From an uncultured Faecalibaculum sp. (GTDB taxonomy: Bacteria > Bacillota_I > Bacilli_A > Erysipelotrichales > Erysipelotrichaceae), in the NCBI RefSeq assembly GCF_910588395.1, contig NZ_CAJUPA010000021.1:1-42070 (forward strand): a stretch of 42,070 nucleotides of DNA, given 5' to 3'. The translations under genes and the position numbers were made by a program. This document shows positions 1 through 8,582 of the stretch, in pieces; within the stretch, counting starts at the first letter, position 1; every line of letters starts with the position of its first letter. The notes under the pieces were generated by a model. That model made no database searches. It was not told the DNA's origin and worked only from the letters and a program-made list of their open reading frames with translations.

Positions 1-708
1 TCCAGAAACAACTGGTTGCAGCTTAGCTTTACTGAGCTTCGTAGCCTATCAAGTATAAATAACCTGACGAAGGAGATAGAAAAACCGGATCAACTCATCA
101 CGGAGGCCTGCGAGGATCATCAGGAATATATCCGCTTATTGATGACGATCCCTGGAATCAGCAAAATAAGTGCCCGGAAACTAGTAGCTGAGTTTGGAAC
201 AGAGATGGATCAGTTCGGGAAGGCTTCGCGTGCTGCGAAATGGGCGGGTTTGGCACCTGGAAGTGATGAGTCAGCCGGAAAGATCCATTCACGTCATATC
301 ACAAAGGGTGGCAAATATCTGAAGCCTGTTCTGATAGAGGCTGCGTGGGCGGCTGTGAGATCAAAGAATCCATATTACCGCTGTAAATTTGAGGTCCTGA
401 GTCTGCGTCTGGGAAAGAAGAGAGCCATTGTTGCGATCGGCAGAAAAATGATCGTGTCCATTTTCCACATGTTTTTGAACATGAAGGAATGGCACCCAAA
501 AGACTGTGATGACTGTTTTGTACCGTGGGGACTTTCGGTTCAAAAGGAAACCAGAATTCTGAATAAGACAGTCAATACGCTGAAGGCGATGGGCATGACA
601 GATCATCAGATTCTCAAAACAATAGCCCAGGGGTTTGAGGATTCAGAAATCAGTGATGAAGAAGGAAATACTTATGATCTGATCACAGGAGAATATATCG
701 CAGCCTGA
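1..708 (+). CDS. IS110-family transposase, C-terminal part (5' end outside window)
   Basis: The reading frame is open at the left edge, so the gene begins before the window; the first possible in-window start (TTG at 16) is not the real one. The visible part matches the C-terminal transposase_20 region of IS110-type transposases, with the helix-hairpin-helix-like segment LLMTIPGISKISARKLVAEF, then the conserved KWAGLAPGSDESAGK and HITKGGKYL motifs and the LIEAAW stretch that carries the conserved serine region of this family. The N-terminal DEDD (RuvC-like) domain is expected upstream and cannot be checked. The enzyme moves its element using a bridge RNA encoded in the element ends. The gene ends with TGA at 706-708; about 110 non-coding bases follow, probably the right end of the element. 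Confidence 0.85.
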   Translation, partial: SRNNWLQLSFTELRSLSSINNLTKEIEKPDQLITEACEDHQEYIRLLMTIPGISKISARKLVAEFGTEMDQFGKASRAAKWAGLAPGSDESAGKIHSRHITKGGKYLKPVLIEAAWAAVRSKNPYYRCKFEVLSLRLGKKRAIVAIGRKMIVSIFHMFLNMKEWHPKDCDDCFVPWGLSVQKETRILNKTVNTLKAMGMTDHQILKTIAQGFEDSEISDEEGNTYDLITGEYIAA

Positions 709-815
709 ATTTTCTGTGTGATTTTGGTGGAAAGGGGGCACTATGCCTTTTAATGAAGTAAATTTCTGGAGGCTCTGGCAGTGGTGTGCTTCGACATCTA
801 GGTTGTTTTCAAATT

Positions 816-867
816 AAAACGCCTGGAACGGCTGACTTGCAAACGGAGTCAGGTTCCAGGCGTTTTT
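816..867. terminator. Bidirectional intrinsic terminator
   Basis: Inverted arms AAAACGCCTGGAAC (816-829) and GTTCCAGGCGTTTTT (853-867) form a long stem with an A-run on one side and a T-run on the other. It lies between the IS110 gene (plus) and the end of the flavoprotein gene (minus, stop at 908), so it can end transcription from both sides. Confidence 0.85.
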
Positions 868-907
868 GCCTGTGCCTACCAGTATAAGCCTGTATGTGCC
901 GGTTTTC

Positions 908-2308
908 TCAAGCCGGATTCTCTTCCAGCTGCTTCAGAATCGCCCGGGCCACATGCACACCGGAGGCGGAGGCATGGGACAGCGAGTGGGTGACACCGGA
1001 GCAGTCTCCAATGACATACAGTCCCGCACAGCAGGTTTCCAGAGCGCTGTTCACTTCCACTTCCATGTTGTAGAACTTCACTTCCACGCCATACAGCAGG
1101 GTGTCGTCGCTGGCGATGGAAGGGCAGACTTTGTCCAGAGCGTAAATCATCTCAATGATGTCATCCAGCTGCCGCTTGGGAATCACCAGGGACAGGTCCC
1201 CGGGCGTGGCCTGCAGCGTGGGCCTGACAAATCCGCTGTCAATGCGGTCCTTTGTGGACCGCTGCCCCCGGATCAGATCCCCGAACCGCTGGACGATTAC
1301 ACCGCCGCCCAGCATGTTGGACAGCCGGGCGATGGATTCACCGTACTGATTGGATTCATGGAACGGCTCGGTAAAGTGATTGGACACCAGCAGCGCGAAA
1401 TTCGTGTTGTCTGTGTACAGCGCCGGATCCTCGTAGGAGTGGCCGTTCACTGTCACGATCCCGTTGGTGTTTTCGTTCACCACCACCCCATGGGGATTCA
1501 TGCAGAACGTCCGGATCCGATCCTGGTATTTGGCGGAGCGGTAGACGATCTTGGATTCATACAGCGCATCCGTCATTTCACTGAAGGTTTCATAGGGAAC
1601 CTCCACCCGCACCCCGATGTCGATCCGGCTGCTCTGAGTGGGGATGTTGAGACTGCCGCAGACAGACTCCATCCACTTGCTGCCGCTTCGTCCCGTGGAC
1701 AGAATGCACCGGCGTCCCCGGAACACCTCACCGCTTTCCGTGGTCACCACATAGAGTCCATCCTCCCGGCGGACACTGGCTGCGGCGGTGTTGAAGAAGA
1801 AATCCACCCGGTCCTTCAGCAGCGCATAGAGGTTTTCCAGCACCACGTAATTCAGATCCGTACCCAGATGCCGTACACTGGCTTTCAGCAGATGCAGCCC
1901 GTTCTGCAGGCACTTCCGGTAAATCACCGGATCGTCATTGGCATAGAGTCTGGCGGAAGCGCCACCCATCCGGCAGTTGATTTCATCCACATATTCCATC
2001 AGTTCGATGGCTTCCTTCTCTCCCACATATTCATAGAGCGTGCCACCGAATTCATTGGTGATGTTGTATTTTCCATCGGAAAATGCCCCGGCTCCGCCAA
2101 AGCCGTTCATGATCGAACAGGATCGGCACCCGATGCAGGACTTGATGGTTTTGCCATCAATGGGACAATGCCGCCGGGTCAGGGAATTGCCTTTTTCCAG
2201 AACCGCGATGCGGAGGTCATTCCGGTTTTCCGTGAGTTCCAGTGCAGAGAAAATACCGCCTGGACCGGCGCCGATGATCAGTACGTCGTAAATCATTTCC
2301 TTTTCCAT
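908..2308 (-). CDS. NAD(P)/FAD-dependent oxidoreductase, COG2509 type
   Basis: A 466-residue flavoprotein. An N-terminal Rossmann motif GAGPGGIFSALEL starts near residue 11, and a C-terminal LYVIGDCSGVTHSLSHA segment closes the FAD-binding fold. Between them is a cysteine-rich stretch RHCPIDG...CIGCRSC followed by NGFGGAGAFSDGK, typical of the uncharacterised FAD-dependent dehydrogenases of COG2509. The substrate is unknown. I chose the ATG at 2308 because GGAG lies about 8 nt upstream and the product then begins directly before the Rossmann fold; the frame stays open to 2605, but that extension looks non-coding. It is divergent from the XRE regulator at 2680 and is followed by a terminator at 816-867. 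Confidence 0.88.
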   Translation of the reverse strand: MEKEMIYDVLIIGAGPGGIFSALELTENRNDLRIAVLEKGNSLTRRHCPIDGKTIKSCIGCRSCSIMNGFGGAGAFSDGKYNITNEFGGTLYEYVGEKEAIELMEYVDEINCRMGGASARLYANDDPVIYRKCLQNGLHLLKASVRHLGTDLNYVVLENLYALLKDRVDFFFNTAAASVRREDGLYVVTTESGEVFRGRRCILSTGRSGSKWMESVCGSLNIPTQSSRIDIGVRVEVPYETFSEMTDALYESKIVYRSAKYQDRIRTFCMNPHGVVVNENTNGIVTVNGHSYEDPALYTDNTNFALLVSNHFTEPFHESNQYGESIARLSNMLGGGVIVQRFGDLIRGQRSTKDRIDSGFVRPTLQATPGDLSLVIPKRQLDDIIEMIYALDKVCPSIASDDTLLYGVEVKFYNMEVEVNSALETCCAGLYVIGDCSGVTHSLSHASASGVHVARAILKQLEENPA

Positions 2309-2679
2309 TTTCTGTTCTCCCTGCAGGCTCCCTGCGCCCGACTTGTTTTTTCCCACCGTTTCTGCGCCCCGGTTCTGTCTGCATTTCGCCTGCTGACAGA
2401 CGCCGGAACCGCAAACCTTCATGATTTTACGGGAGCGGTCATACCCAGTCAACCATCTTTTCGCCGCTGTGGCAAAATCCGCCTCCATGAAACACCCTGA
2501 CCAGCCCGGCACGCAGCGGTTGAACTGCCTGTCGGGCACGTCAGGTTTACCCGACATACTGTCAGAGACATCTGCCGGCGAAAGCAGCCGGTCATCCTGT
2601 GGCAACAGACAGTTGCTTGAGACTGTGCAGTGTTTCGCGGATACTGATGGAGAACAGAAACAAAAGGAGACAATTACTT
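2309..2679. other. Intergenic region between divergent genes
   Basis: These 371 bases separate the flavoprotein gene (minus) from the XRE gene (plus). I see an inverted repeat TGTCGGG (2530-2536) / CCCGACA (2550-2556), a shape that could be an operator for the adjacent regulator, but no convincing promoter. The minus-strand reading frame is open here but has no conserved content. Confidence 0.4.
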
Positions 2680-3150
2680 ATGAGCACAGGAAACATACTC
2701 AAATCGCTTCGGGAATCTGCCTGCATGACCCAGGCTCATCTGGCGGAAAAAGTCCACGTGACAAGACAGGCGGTATCCCGCTGGGAAAACGGAGAAACCA
2801 CGCCCGGGCCGGATATTCTGGTGTCTTTGTCCATGATCTTCGGCGTTTCCGTGGATGCACTGCTGGAATCACCGGAGATCCGGTACTGCGAATGCTGCGG
2901 CATGCCCCTGGAAACCGGCATCATGGGCCACGACAAAGGTGGCAACCTGGATCCCCGATACTGCAAGTGGTGCATGGATCAGGGAGAATTCGCCTACACA
3001 GACCTGGACCAGATGCTGGATTTCCTGGTGACCCACATGCCGCAGGAAGGGCTCAGTGCCGATGAATGCCGCAGCTTTTACCGGAACCATCTGCTCCAGC
3101 TGCCCTACTGGAAGGAAAAAGAGGAAATGGCATCCAGTCAGGCAGAATAA
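2680..3150 (+). CDS. XRE-family regulator fused to a zinc-ribbon domain
   Basis: A 156-residue cytoplasmic protein. Residues 1-65 are a helix-turn-helix of the XRE type: LKSLRESACMTQAHLAEKV, then VTRQAVSRWENGETTPGPD, ending in the usual FGVSVDALL. The second half is a zinc ribbon of the putative zinc-ribbon family (PF12674-like) with two cysteine pairs, CECCGMPLE and YCKWCMDQGEFAY, and the usual DLDQMLDFLV helix after it. The start at 2680 is set by AGGAGA at 2665-2670, 9 nt upstream; an upstream in-frame start at 2599 lacks such a site. Proteins of this make-up are common transcription regulators in Firmicutes, but their ligand is generally unknown. It may control itself or the divergent flavoprotein gene. 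Confidence 0.85.
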   Translation: MSTGNILKSLRESACMTQAHLAEKVHVTRQAVSRWENGETTPGPDILVSLSMIFGVSVDALLESPEIRYCECCGMPLETGIMGHDKGGNLDPRYCKWCMDQGEFAYTDLDQMLDFLVTHMPQEGLSADECRSFYRNHLLQLPYWKEKEEMASSQAE

Positions 3151-3258
3151 CTGCGTTCCACAGAACCTGCCAGTTCTGCCTTCCTGCGTCCCTGCGCCAG
3201 TCAGAATGTGGATTATTCAACTTGTCTGAATCGAATGACTGGAACAATTAACCTGAGT

Positions 3259-3275
3259 TATGGAATAATTCCATA
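3259..3275 (+). promoter_or_regulatory. Palindrome / extended -10-like element before the lipoprotein genes
   Basis: TATGGAATAATTCCATA is a perfect 17-bp palindrome about 52 bp before the first lipoprotein start. A related ATGGAATAATGGA occurs at 4214-4226, at about the same distance from the second lipoprotein start (4285). The shared part contains TGGAATAAT, similar to an extended -10, so this may be promoter, operator or both. Confidence 0.4.
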
Positions 3276-3326
3276 GCCTGCCAGACTGCCCGTATTTTGC
3301 AGCATCCGGCACCTTAGGAGGTATCC

Positions 3327-4131
3327 ATGAAACGATCACTGCCCGCTCTGTTGTCTGTCCTGCTCCTTGCAGGCTGTTCGTCATCCGCTCCGACTGCCGA
3401 TGCCGGCGAAGGTGAATTCGAGTCTGTATACGGCACCAATTCCCCTGAGCAGGGAAGCAGACAGCCGGAACAGGAAACCGATAAACCCCTGCACGCCTGC
3501 ACATGGAATGGCGATGAGGATTCCAGAGAAGACATCCGCATATTTGGTCCTTCCGAAGAGGAGCCCTTCACAAAAGTGGAGTTCATTCAGTACGTACCTT
3601 CAAAAATTGACTTTGCACATGAAAATGAGGAAGATGTACAGGCGTACCTGGAAAGACGTCAAGGAAGCGCTTGTTGAACAGGATGATACAGATCCTTCCA
3701 TTCTTGATGTGACCTGGGAGAAAGGCTATGTCAAGCTGGTGTATACCTGCAGCAATCTGGAAGAGCTGCAGTCTGTTCACTCACAATATATGGATGATAC
3801 GGTTTCCCATATCTATGAGACCTTCTCCGGCATGCAAGGTACTGCCACCTGTGATGGATAGCCTGTAAAGCGGCCGGAAGCGGACATCAGTGACTTCGAC
3901 AAAGACATGAACACCATCCACGAATGGATTTCAGCCCATGCCGCCGACATGAGATCCTACATGGACGGCACCATGGATCCCGAGGCAGCTCTGAATCTCA
4001 TGGACAGCACGCAGGAAATCGATGATCTGATTGAGAAATGGAAATACAACACCGATCTGCTCGATGACGGGCAGAAGCAGACATTCGAGGAGGCCAGAAC
4101 CGCGTATGGGAACGCGCTGCTGGGCGTATGA
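3327..4131 (+). pseudogene. Broken lipoprotein gene (frameshift plus internal stop)
   Basis: Starts at ATG 3327 after AGGAGG (3316-3321). The signal peptide MKRSLPALLSVLLLAGC has a lipobox with Cys17. Comparison with the intact paralogue at 4285 shows that one extra A in GAAAGAC (3651-3657) shifts the frame: YLE is followed by RRQGSAC and a stop at 3677, while DVKEALVEQDDTDPSIL and the rest of the homology continue in the other frame to TAG at 3859-3861. That TAG stands where the paralogue has GAG (CDQEPV versus CDG-stop-PV). The same frame then stays open to 4131 and encodes a helical tail, MNTIHEWISAHAADMRSYMD onward, absent from the paralogue. I read this as one decayed gene of about 268 codons; the 74-codon tail could also be a separate small gene, but no good ribosome binding site precedes it. 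Confidence 0.7.
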
Positions 4132-4284
4132 TGGGAAAAACCCGTTCCGGTGCCTGAGCGCATCCGCCAATTGCCCCCGGGGAATGTTTCCGGTGCAGCT
4201 TATCCGGGGCAGCATGGAATAATGGATGCAGAGGCCGGCAGCTGTGCATGTGCATGCCGCCGGCATCACGTTCAGGAGGTGTCC

Positions 4285-4872
4285 ATGAACCGTTATTTCT
4301 CCTTGCTGCTGTGCGTGCTGCTTCTTGCAGGATGTGCTTCCACATCTGGCTCTGTGTCCGAAAACGGCCAGTCCAGTTCTGCACAGGACAGCAGCCAGTC
4401 AGCTGACCATACAACCGCATCCGGTAAAACCGCATCCGGTAAAACCGCATCCGGCAGTGGGAATTCACAGAGCACCGACAAACTCCTCCATGCCTGCAGC
4501 CTGACGGGAACAGATGCCACCAGGGAAGACATCCGCATATATGGTTCCTCTGAAGAGGCTCCGTTCACCAAAGTGGAACTGATTGAGTACTTGCCCTGTG
4601 ACTTTGATTTCCAGAATGCAGACGAGGAAGATGCAAAGCACTATCTGGAGACAGTCAAGGACAACCAGGCGAGGGCTGACGGCATTGATCCGTCCATGCT
4701 GAAAGTGGGATGGGAAGACAATGACATCACGCTGACCTATATCTGCCGGGATCTGAAAGAGCTTCAGCACTTCCATCCGGAGTTTTCACAAGACACCGTG
4801 TTCTCAGTTTTCAAAACCGCTGCCGCCATGCAGGGGGTCACCGCCTGCGACCAAGAGCCGGTGGAGAACTGA
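4285..4872 (+). CDS. Small lipoprotein of unknown function
   Basis: A 195-residue secreted lipoprotein, intact paralogue of the broken gene just upstream. Signal peptide MNRYFSLLLCVLLLAGC with lipobox LAGC (Cys17), then a Ser/Thr/Gln-rich linker containing three near-identical ASGKT units, then a globular part from about residue 70 with the blocks LLHACSLTGTDATREDIRIY and PFTKVELIEYLP shared with the paralogue. I do not recognise a named family. The start at 4285 is fixed by AGGAGG at 4274-4279; the open frame reaches back to 4150, but that piece has no signal features. Likely anchored on the outer face of the membrane. Confidence 0.75.
   Translation: MNRYFSLLLCVLLLAGCASTSGSVSENGQSSSAQDSSQSADHTTASGKTASGKTASGSGNSQSTDKLLHACSLTGTDATREDIRIYGSSEEAPFTKVELIEYLPCDFDFQNADEEDAKHYLETVKDNQARADGIDPSMLKVGWEDNDITLTYICRDLKELQHFHPEFSQDTVFSVFKTAAAMQGVTACDQEPVEN
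4414..4454 (+). repeat. 15-bp tandem repeat inside the lipoprotein linker
   Basis: Two full copies and one nearly full copy of ACCGCATCCGGTAAA in frame, giving TASGK TASGK TASG. The unit is a multiple of three, so copy-number changes would alter linker length without breaking the gene. Confidence 0.9.
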
Positions 4873-5024
4873 ATTTCCGCAACACTGCGCCTGCCCGGCG
4901 CTTTTCTTTTCCCACGCTGACCACAGATGACCAGACTTCTTCCGGTACAGCCGGAAGACCTGCCCTGGTGCGTTCCAGTTGGGCAAGAGTCCTGCGCCCC
5001 GTCCAAAACAGACCTGTCTTCAAA

Positions 5025-5057
5025 AAGGAGGATCCCCGTTTCCGGCAGATCCTCCTT
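5025..5057 (-). terminator. Terminator of the pyrimidine operon
   Basis: AAGGAGGATC (5025-5034) and GATCCTCCTT (5048-5057) form a perfect 10-bp stem. Read on the minus strand it follows the pyrE stop at 5082 and ends in a T5 run; on the plus strand it is followed by TTCTTTTCT and may also end transcription from the lipoprotein genes. Confidence 0.88.
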
Positions 5058-5081
5058 CTTTTCTCTGTTTTCGTTCCCGGT

Positions 5082-5747
5082 TTATTCTTTCGGTCCGTAC
5101 TGGCTGTAATAGGCATCGATCTGTGCCAGCTGCTCCGGCGACAGCTCGCCTTTGCCTGACAGATACTCCACGACTTCCGGCATGGAAACAATCGCATGAG
5201 CCGGAAAACCGTAGAGTTCGCTGATTTCCTTCAGCGCTGTCTGCGTTCCTTTGCCCCGTTCATGCCGGTCCAGGGACACCATCAGTCCCACGATTTTCGT
5301 ATCCGCAGCCTGCCGCACCTTGGGTACGGTTTCCTCCATGGATTTTCCCGAAGTGGTCACATCTTCAATCATCACCACCCGGTCACCATCCTGCAGTTTT
5401 GTTCCCAGGAACCCGCCTTTGTCCGCACCATGGTCCTTGTCTTCCTTCCGGTCAGAGCAGTAGCGCACCTGCTTGCCGTAAAGTTCCTCAAAGGCAATCG
5501 CCGTGGCCACCGCAATGGGGATCCCCTTGTAAGCCGGCCCGAACAGGACATCAAACTCCAGTCCATAGACATCATGGATCGCCTTCGCATAGGCTTCCCC
5601 CAGCCGTTTGAGCTGCGCACCGGTCACATACCCGCCGGCGTTCATGAAAAACGGTGACTTCCGACCGGATTTCAGCGTGAAATCCCCGAATTTCAGCACG
5701 TCGCTGTCCTTCATGAAGTCGATGAATTCCTGCTTATACTGTTCCAT
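5082..5747 (-). CDS. pyrE: Orotate phosphoribosyltransferase
   Basis: A 221-residue enzyme that joins orotate to PRPP to give orotidine monophosphate, step five of UMP synthesis. The PRPP-binding motif is visible as VVMIEDVTTSGKSM, and the family blocks FTLKSGRKSPFFMNAGG and FGPAYKGIPIA are present; the flexible-loop region CSDRKEDKDHGADKG carries the catalytic lysines. Length is normal. Its start overlaps the end of pyrF by 14 nt, so the two are translationally coupled. It is the last gene of the operon and is followed by a strong terminator. Confidence 0.96.
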   Translation of the reverse strand: MEQYKQEFIDFMKDSDVLKFGDFTLKSGRKSPFFMNAGGYVTGAQLKRLGEAYAKAIHDVYGLEFDVLFGPAYKGIPIAVATAIAFEELYGKQVRYCSDRKEDKDHGADKGGFLGTKLQDGDRVVMIEDVTTSGKSMEETVPKVRQAADTKIVGLMVSLDRHERGKGTQTALKEISELYGFPAHAIVSMPEVVEYLSGKGELSPEQLAQIDAYYSQYGPKE

Positions 5748-6441
5748 TCAGTGTCTCCTCAATCTGTGTGAATACCGCCTTCGGCTCATCCGCCCTGGTA
5801 ATGGAGCGGCCCACCACGATGTAATCGCAGCCTTCTTCCCGAGCCAGCGCCGGTGTTGCCACCCGCTTCTGATCATCTTTGCTGTCATCAGCCAGCCGGA
5901 TGCCCGGAGTCACTGTCAGAAACCCGGGACCGCAGGCTTCATGAATCGCCCGGGCTTCATGCACACTGCATACCACACCGTCCAGTCCGGCGTCCTTCGC
6001 ATTTTTCGCATACCGGATCACGCTGTCCATCACCTCGCCGGGAATGCCCTGTTCTTCATTCATGGCTTCCTTTGAGGTACTGGTCAGCTGCGTCACTGCA
6101 ATGCACAGCGGGCGCTGCTTTCCATGCGGCGTGCCCTCTTCCAGACCGTCAATCGCCGCCGCCATCATGGCTTTGCCCCCGGCTGCATGAACATTCACGA
6201 TATCCGCACCGCGCCGGGCCAGATTCTTCATGCCGCCTTTCACCGTGTTGGGAATGTCGTGGAGTTTCAGATCCAGAAATACATCATGTCCCATGGCCTT
6301 GATCTCATCCACGATGTCCAGACCCGCTGCATAGGTCAACTCCATGCCCACCTTCACCGTCACCGGCGAATCAAACTGTTTCAGAAAATCCAGCGCTTCG
6401 TCTCTTGAAGAAAAGTCCAGCGCCACAATGGTTCTGCTCAT
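5734..6441 (-). CDS. pyrF: Orotidine 5'-phosphate decarboxylase
   Basis: A 235-residue TIM-barrel enzyme making UMP from OMP, the last step of the pathway. The start MSRTIVALDF, the catalytic DLKLHDIPNT (the Lys-Asp catalytic tetrad region), the TSTSKEAM segment and the phosphate-binding DYIVVGRSIT are all in place. The length is usual for the short bacterial class. The ATG overlaps the pyrD stop by 4 nt and the end overlaps pyrE by 14 nt. Confidence 0.96.
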   Translation of the reverse strand: MSRTIVALDFSSRDEALDFLKQFDSPVTVKVGMELTYAAGLDIVDEIKAMGHDVFLDLKLHDIPNTVKGGMKNLARRGADIVNVHAAGGKAMMAAAIDGLEEGTPHGKQRPLCIAVTQLTSTSKEAMNEEQGIPGEVMDSVIRYAKNAKDAGLDGVVCSVHEARAIHEACGPGFLTVTPGIRLADDSKDDQKRVATPALAREEGCDYIVVGRSITRADEPKAVFTQIEETLNGTV

Positions 6442-7361
6442 ATCTGTCGGCTCCTTTCCCGCACAGCCTCCAGGCTGTCATATCCGTATTTTTGCAGCAC
6501 GCCGGGCAGCTCTTCGATGATCTTCGGACACACCCAGGGATCTGTGAAATTGGCGCAGCCCACTTCCACCGCCGCCGCACCCGCCAGCAGGTACTCCAGT
6601 ACATCTTCGGCACAGGTGATTCCCCCGCAGCCGATGATGGGAATGTTCACAGCCCTGGCGCACTGATACACACACCGGATGCCCACCGGCTTCACAGCCG
6701 GACCGGACAGGCCGCCGGTTTTGTTGGCCAGCAGCGGCTTTCCGCTTTTCAGATCCATCTGCATGCCTAGCAGGGTGTTGATCATCACCAGACCATCCGC
6801 TCCGGCAGCTTCCACCGCTCTGGCAATCGCGACGATATCCGTCACATTGGGGGACAGCTTCACATACACCGGTTTCCGGCTGACGGCTTTGCACATCTGC
6901 GTGATGTGCGCTGCCAGTTCCGGATCCGTTCCCAGTCCCATGCCACCATGTTTCACATTCGGACAGGAGATGTTCAGTTCGAACGCGTGCACCCGGGGAT
7001 CATCGTTCAGCGCCTCAATGACCTTCACGTAGTCTTCTTCCGTGCTGCCTGCCACATTGCACAAAACCTTCGTGTCGTACTGAGCCAGAAACGGCAGTTC
7101 GTGCTCCATCACATAGTCCACGCCTTTGTTCTGCAAGCCGATGGCATTGAGCATCCCCATGGGGGTGTCTGCCACCCGGGGCGTGGGATTGCCCGCCCGG
7201 GGCGCTGCGGAGACCGACTTGATGGCAATGCCACCCAGCAGCGACAGATCATACAGCTGTGCATATTCCCGGCCATAGCCGAAGCAGCCGGATGCAGGAA
7301 TCACCGGATTCTTCAGATCCAGACCCGGCAGCTTCACCGAAAGATCCATTGCGTTCATCAC
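6438..7361 (-). CDS. pyrD: Dihydroorotate dehydrogenase B, catalytic subunit
   Basis: About 307 residues, FMN-binding TIM barrel of class 1B, oxidising dihydroorotate to orotate together with PyrK. The catalytic-loop cysteine lies in ELNISCPNVKHGG, as expected for class 1 enzymes; LSPNVTDI, MINTLLGM and the phosphate-binding GCGGI and AAAVEVG segments follow. The annotated start is GTG at 7361; an ATG at 7358, sharing one base with the pyrK stop, is equally possible, with GAGG 10 nt upstream. It overlaps pyrF by 4 nt. The presence of PyrK means electrons pass to NAD+. Confidence 0.95.
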   Translation of the reverse strand: MMNAMDLSVKLPGLDLKNPVIPASGCFGYGREYAQLYDLSLLGGIAIKSVSAAPRAGNPTPRVADTPMGMLNAIGLQNKGVDYVMEHELPFLAQYDTKVLCNVAGSTEEDYVKVIEALNDDPRVHAFELNISCPNVKHGGMGLGTDPELAAHITQMCKAVSRKPVYVKLSPNVTDIVAIARAVEAAGADGLVMINTLLGMQMDLKSGKPLLANKTGGLSGPAVKPVGIRCVYQCARAVNIPIIGCGGITCAEDVLEYLLAGAAAVEVGCANFTDPWVCPKIIEELPGVLQKYGYDSLEAVRERSRQI

Positions 7362-8140
7362 AGCACCACCTCACCGATCCGGAACACCGGACCATCCTTG
7401 CACACCCGCAGCTGCGAGCCATCCGGCGTTTTCACCACACAGCCCATGCAGGCACCCAGGCCGCAGGCCATGCGGCTTTCCAGAGATACATAGCCGTTTT
7501 CATACCGGGTACACACAGCCCGCAGCATTGGCAGCGGACCGCAGCTCATCACCACATCTGCATCCAGGCCGGCTGCATCAATGGCATCCAGCACCGTTCC
7601 CTTCGTGCCGACGGTTCCATCCATGGTGGCAATCACCGGTTCAATTCCCAGCCCGGCGAACAGATCCAGACCAAAGACATCCACTGCCGAGTTGAACCCC
7701 AGCACCGCCTGCACCCGGATTCCCTGCTCCTGGAGTTTCCGGGCAGTCATGACCAGCGGGGGCACACCCACACCGCCGCCAATCAGCAGCACCGATTCAG
7801 GCTGCTGTTCTTCATTTCCGACGGGCTGGGCAGAAATTCCCCGGGAACTGTCTGCCCGGCTGGTCGGAAACCCCGTTCCCAAAGGTCCGAACACATCCAC
7901 CTTCTGTCCCTGTTCAAGACCGGACATCCAGTCCGTTCCCCTGCCCACGACTTTGTATATCAGTGTCAGCACACCATTCCGGGCTTCGCACACCGAAATC
8001 GGCCGCCGCAGAAACAGTCCGCCGCACTTCACTTCCACAAACTGCCCCGGCTCACAGGCCATATCTGTTTCCAGATCCAGCTTCCACACATCCCGGGCAA
8101 TCGGGACATTGGACAGGACCCTCGCTTTCTCATCCTTCAT
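7358..8140 (-). CDS. pyrK: Dihydroorotate dehydrogenase B, electron transfer subunit
   Basis: About 260 residues, binding FAD and a 2Fe-2S cluster and passing electrons from PyrD to NAD+. An FAD-binding RRPISVCEA motif is near residue 47, the NAD-binding LLIGGGVGVPPLV is in the middle, and the C-terminal cluster ligands are seen as MACGLGACMGCVV plus the later RVCKDG. I place the start at ATG 8140 (MKDEKARVL); a TTG two codons upstream at 8146 is possible. No clear Shine-Dalgarno sequence is seen, unlike the other pyr genes. It begins after a 436-bp gap filled with repeats, so it may have separate or weaker expression. The gene ends inside the pyrD start. Confidence 0.93.
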   Translation of the reverse strand: MKDEKARVLSNVPIARDVWKLDLETDMACEPGQFVEVKCGGLFLRRPISVCEARNGVLTLIYKVVGRGTDWMSGLEQGQKVDVFGPLGTGFPTSRADSSRGISAQPVGNEEQQPESVLLIGGGVGVPPLVMTARKLQEQGIRVQAVLGFNSAVDVFGLDLFAGLGIEPVIATMDGTVGTKGTVLDAIDAAGLDADVVMSCGPLPMLRAVCTRYENGYVSLESRMACGLGACMGCVVKTPDGSQLRVCKDGPVFRIGEVVL

Positions 8141-8183
8141 ATTCAACCATACTTGTCTTTCATTATTCCCCGTCTGCTCCTCG

Positions 8184-8220
8184 TCCGGAGAAGCGCCGGA
8201 ATAACCCGGACTTCTCCGGA
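8184..8220. repeat. Inverted repeat upstream of pyrK
   Basis: Perfect 10-bp arms TCCGGAGAAG (8184-8193) and CTTCTCCGGA (8211-8220) with a 17-base spacer. No T-run follows on either strand, so it is not a normal terminator. The right arm and following bases (CTTCTCCGGACCAGGGC) resemble the inverse of the 35-bp repeat at 8392 and 8517. Confidence 0.6.
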
Positions 8221-8280
8221 CCAGGGCAGAACGAAGCTGTCATATTGCAGACTGGCACAACCAGCCCACTCACATCAGCG

Positions 8281-8551
8281 CGGCGTTCGGGACGGAACAA
8301 TCACTCCCCCGTCTACAGGTTTATCAACTGCGCCGACAAACCCGCAGACCGGGTCCGTATTCGTCTGGCATCACAATACCAGCGCTGCCACCATCACCCG
8401 GCAAAGTCCTGGTCCCGGCGGAGAAATCACTTCTCCCAGCTGCATCATCAACCGCAACCGGCGTTCGGGACGGAACAATCACTCCCCGCTTTCCGACTCC
8501 ATTCCGGCAATGACAGCATCACCCGGCAAAGCCCTGGTCCCGGCGGAGAAA
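8281..8551. repeat. Duplicated intergenic repeat module between carB and pyrK
   Basis: The 436-base gap 8147-8582 holds two copies of a 29-bp sequence beginning CGGCGTTCGGGACGG (8281-8309 and 8459-8487) and two copies of a 35-bp sequence beginning CATCACCCGGCAAAG (8392-8426 and 8517-8551, one mismatch). The order is A-B-A-B with different spacers. On the minus strand each B copy forms the right side of a hairpin: a short one, GGAGAA/TTCTCC, for 8392, and a long one, GAAACTGC/GCAGTTTC extended by GC-rich arms, for 8517. No reading frame of note is present. Confidence 0.7.
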
Positions 8552-8582
8552 CTGCCTTGCAGTTTCCCGCCCGGACGAGGGC

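Noticed and set aside
3907..4131. Independent 74-codon gene
   Set aside because: It continues the frame of the broken lipoprotein gene past a TAG that replaces a sense codon in the paralogue, and has no ribosome binding site of its own; treated as part of the pseudogene.
3998..4468. Minus-strand frame with repeated MRFYR units
   Set aside because: It is only the reverse reading of the in-frame ASGKT repeat of the lipoprotein gene and has no ribosome binding site.
8281..8551. CRISPR-like array between carB and pyrK
   Set aside because: Only two copies of each of two different units, with uneven spacers and no cas genes.
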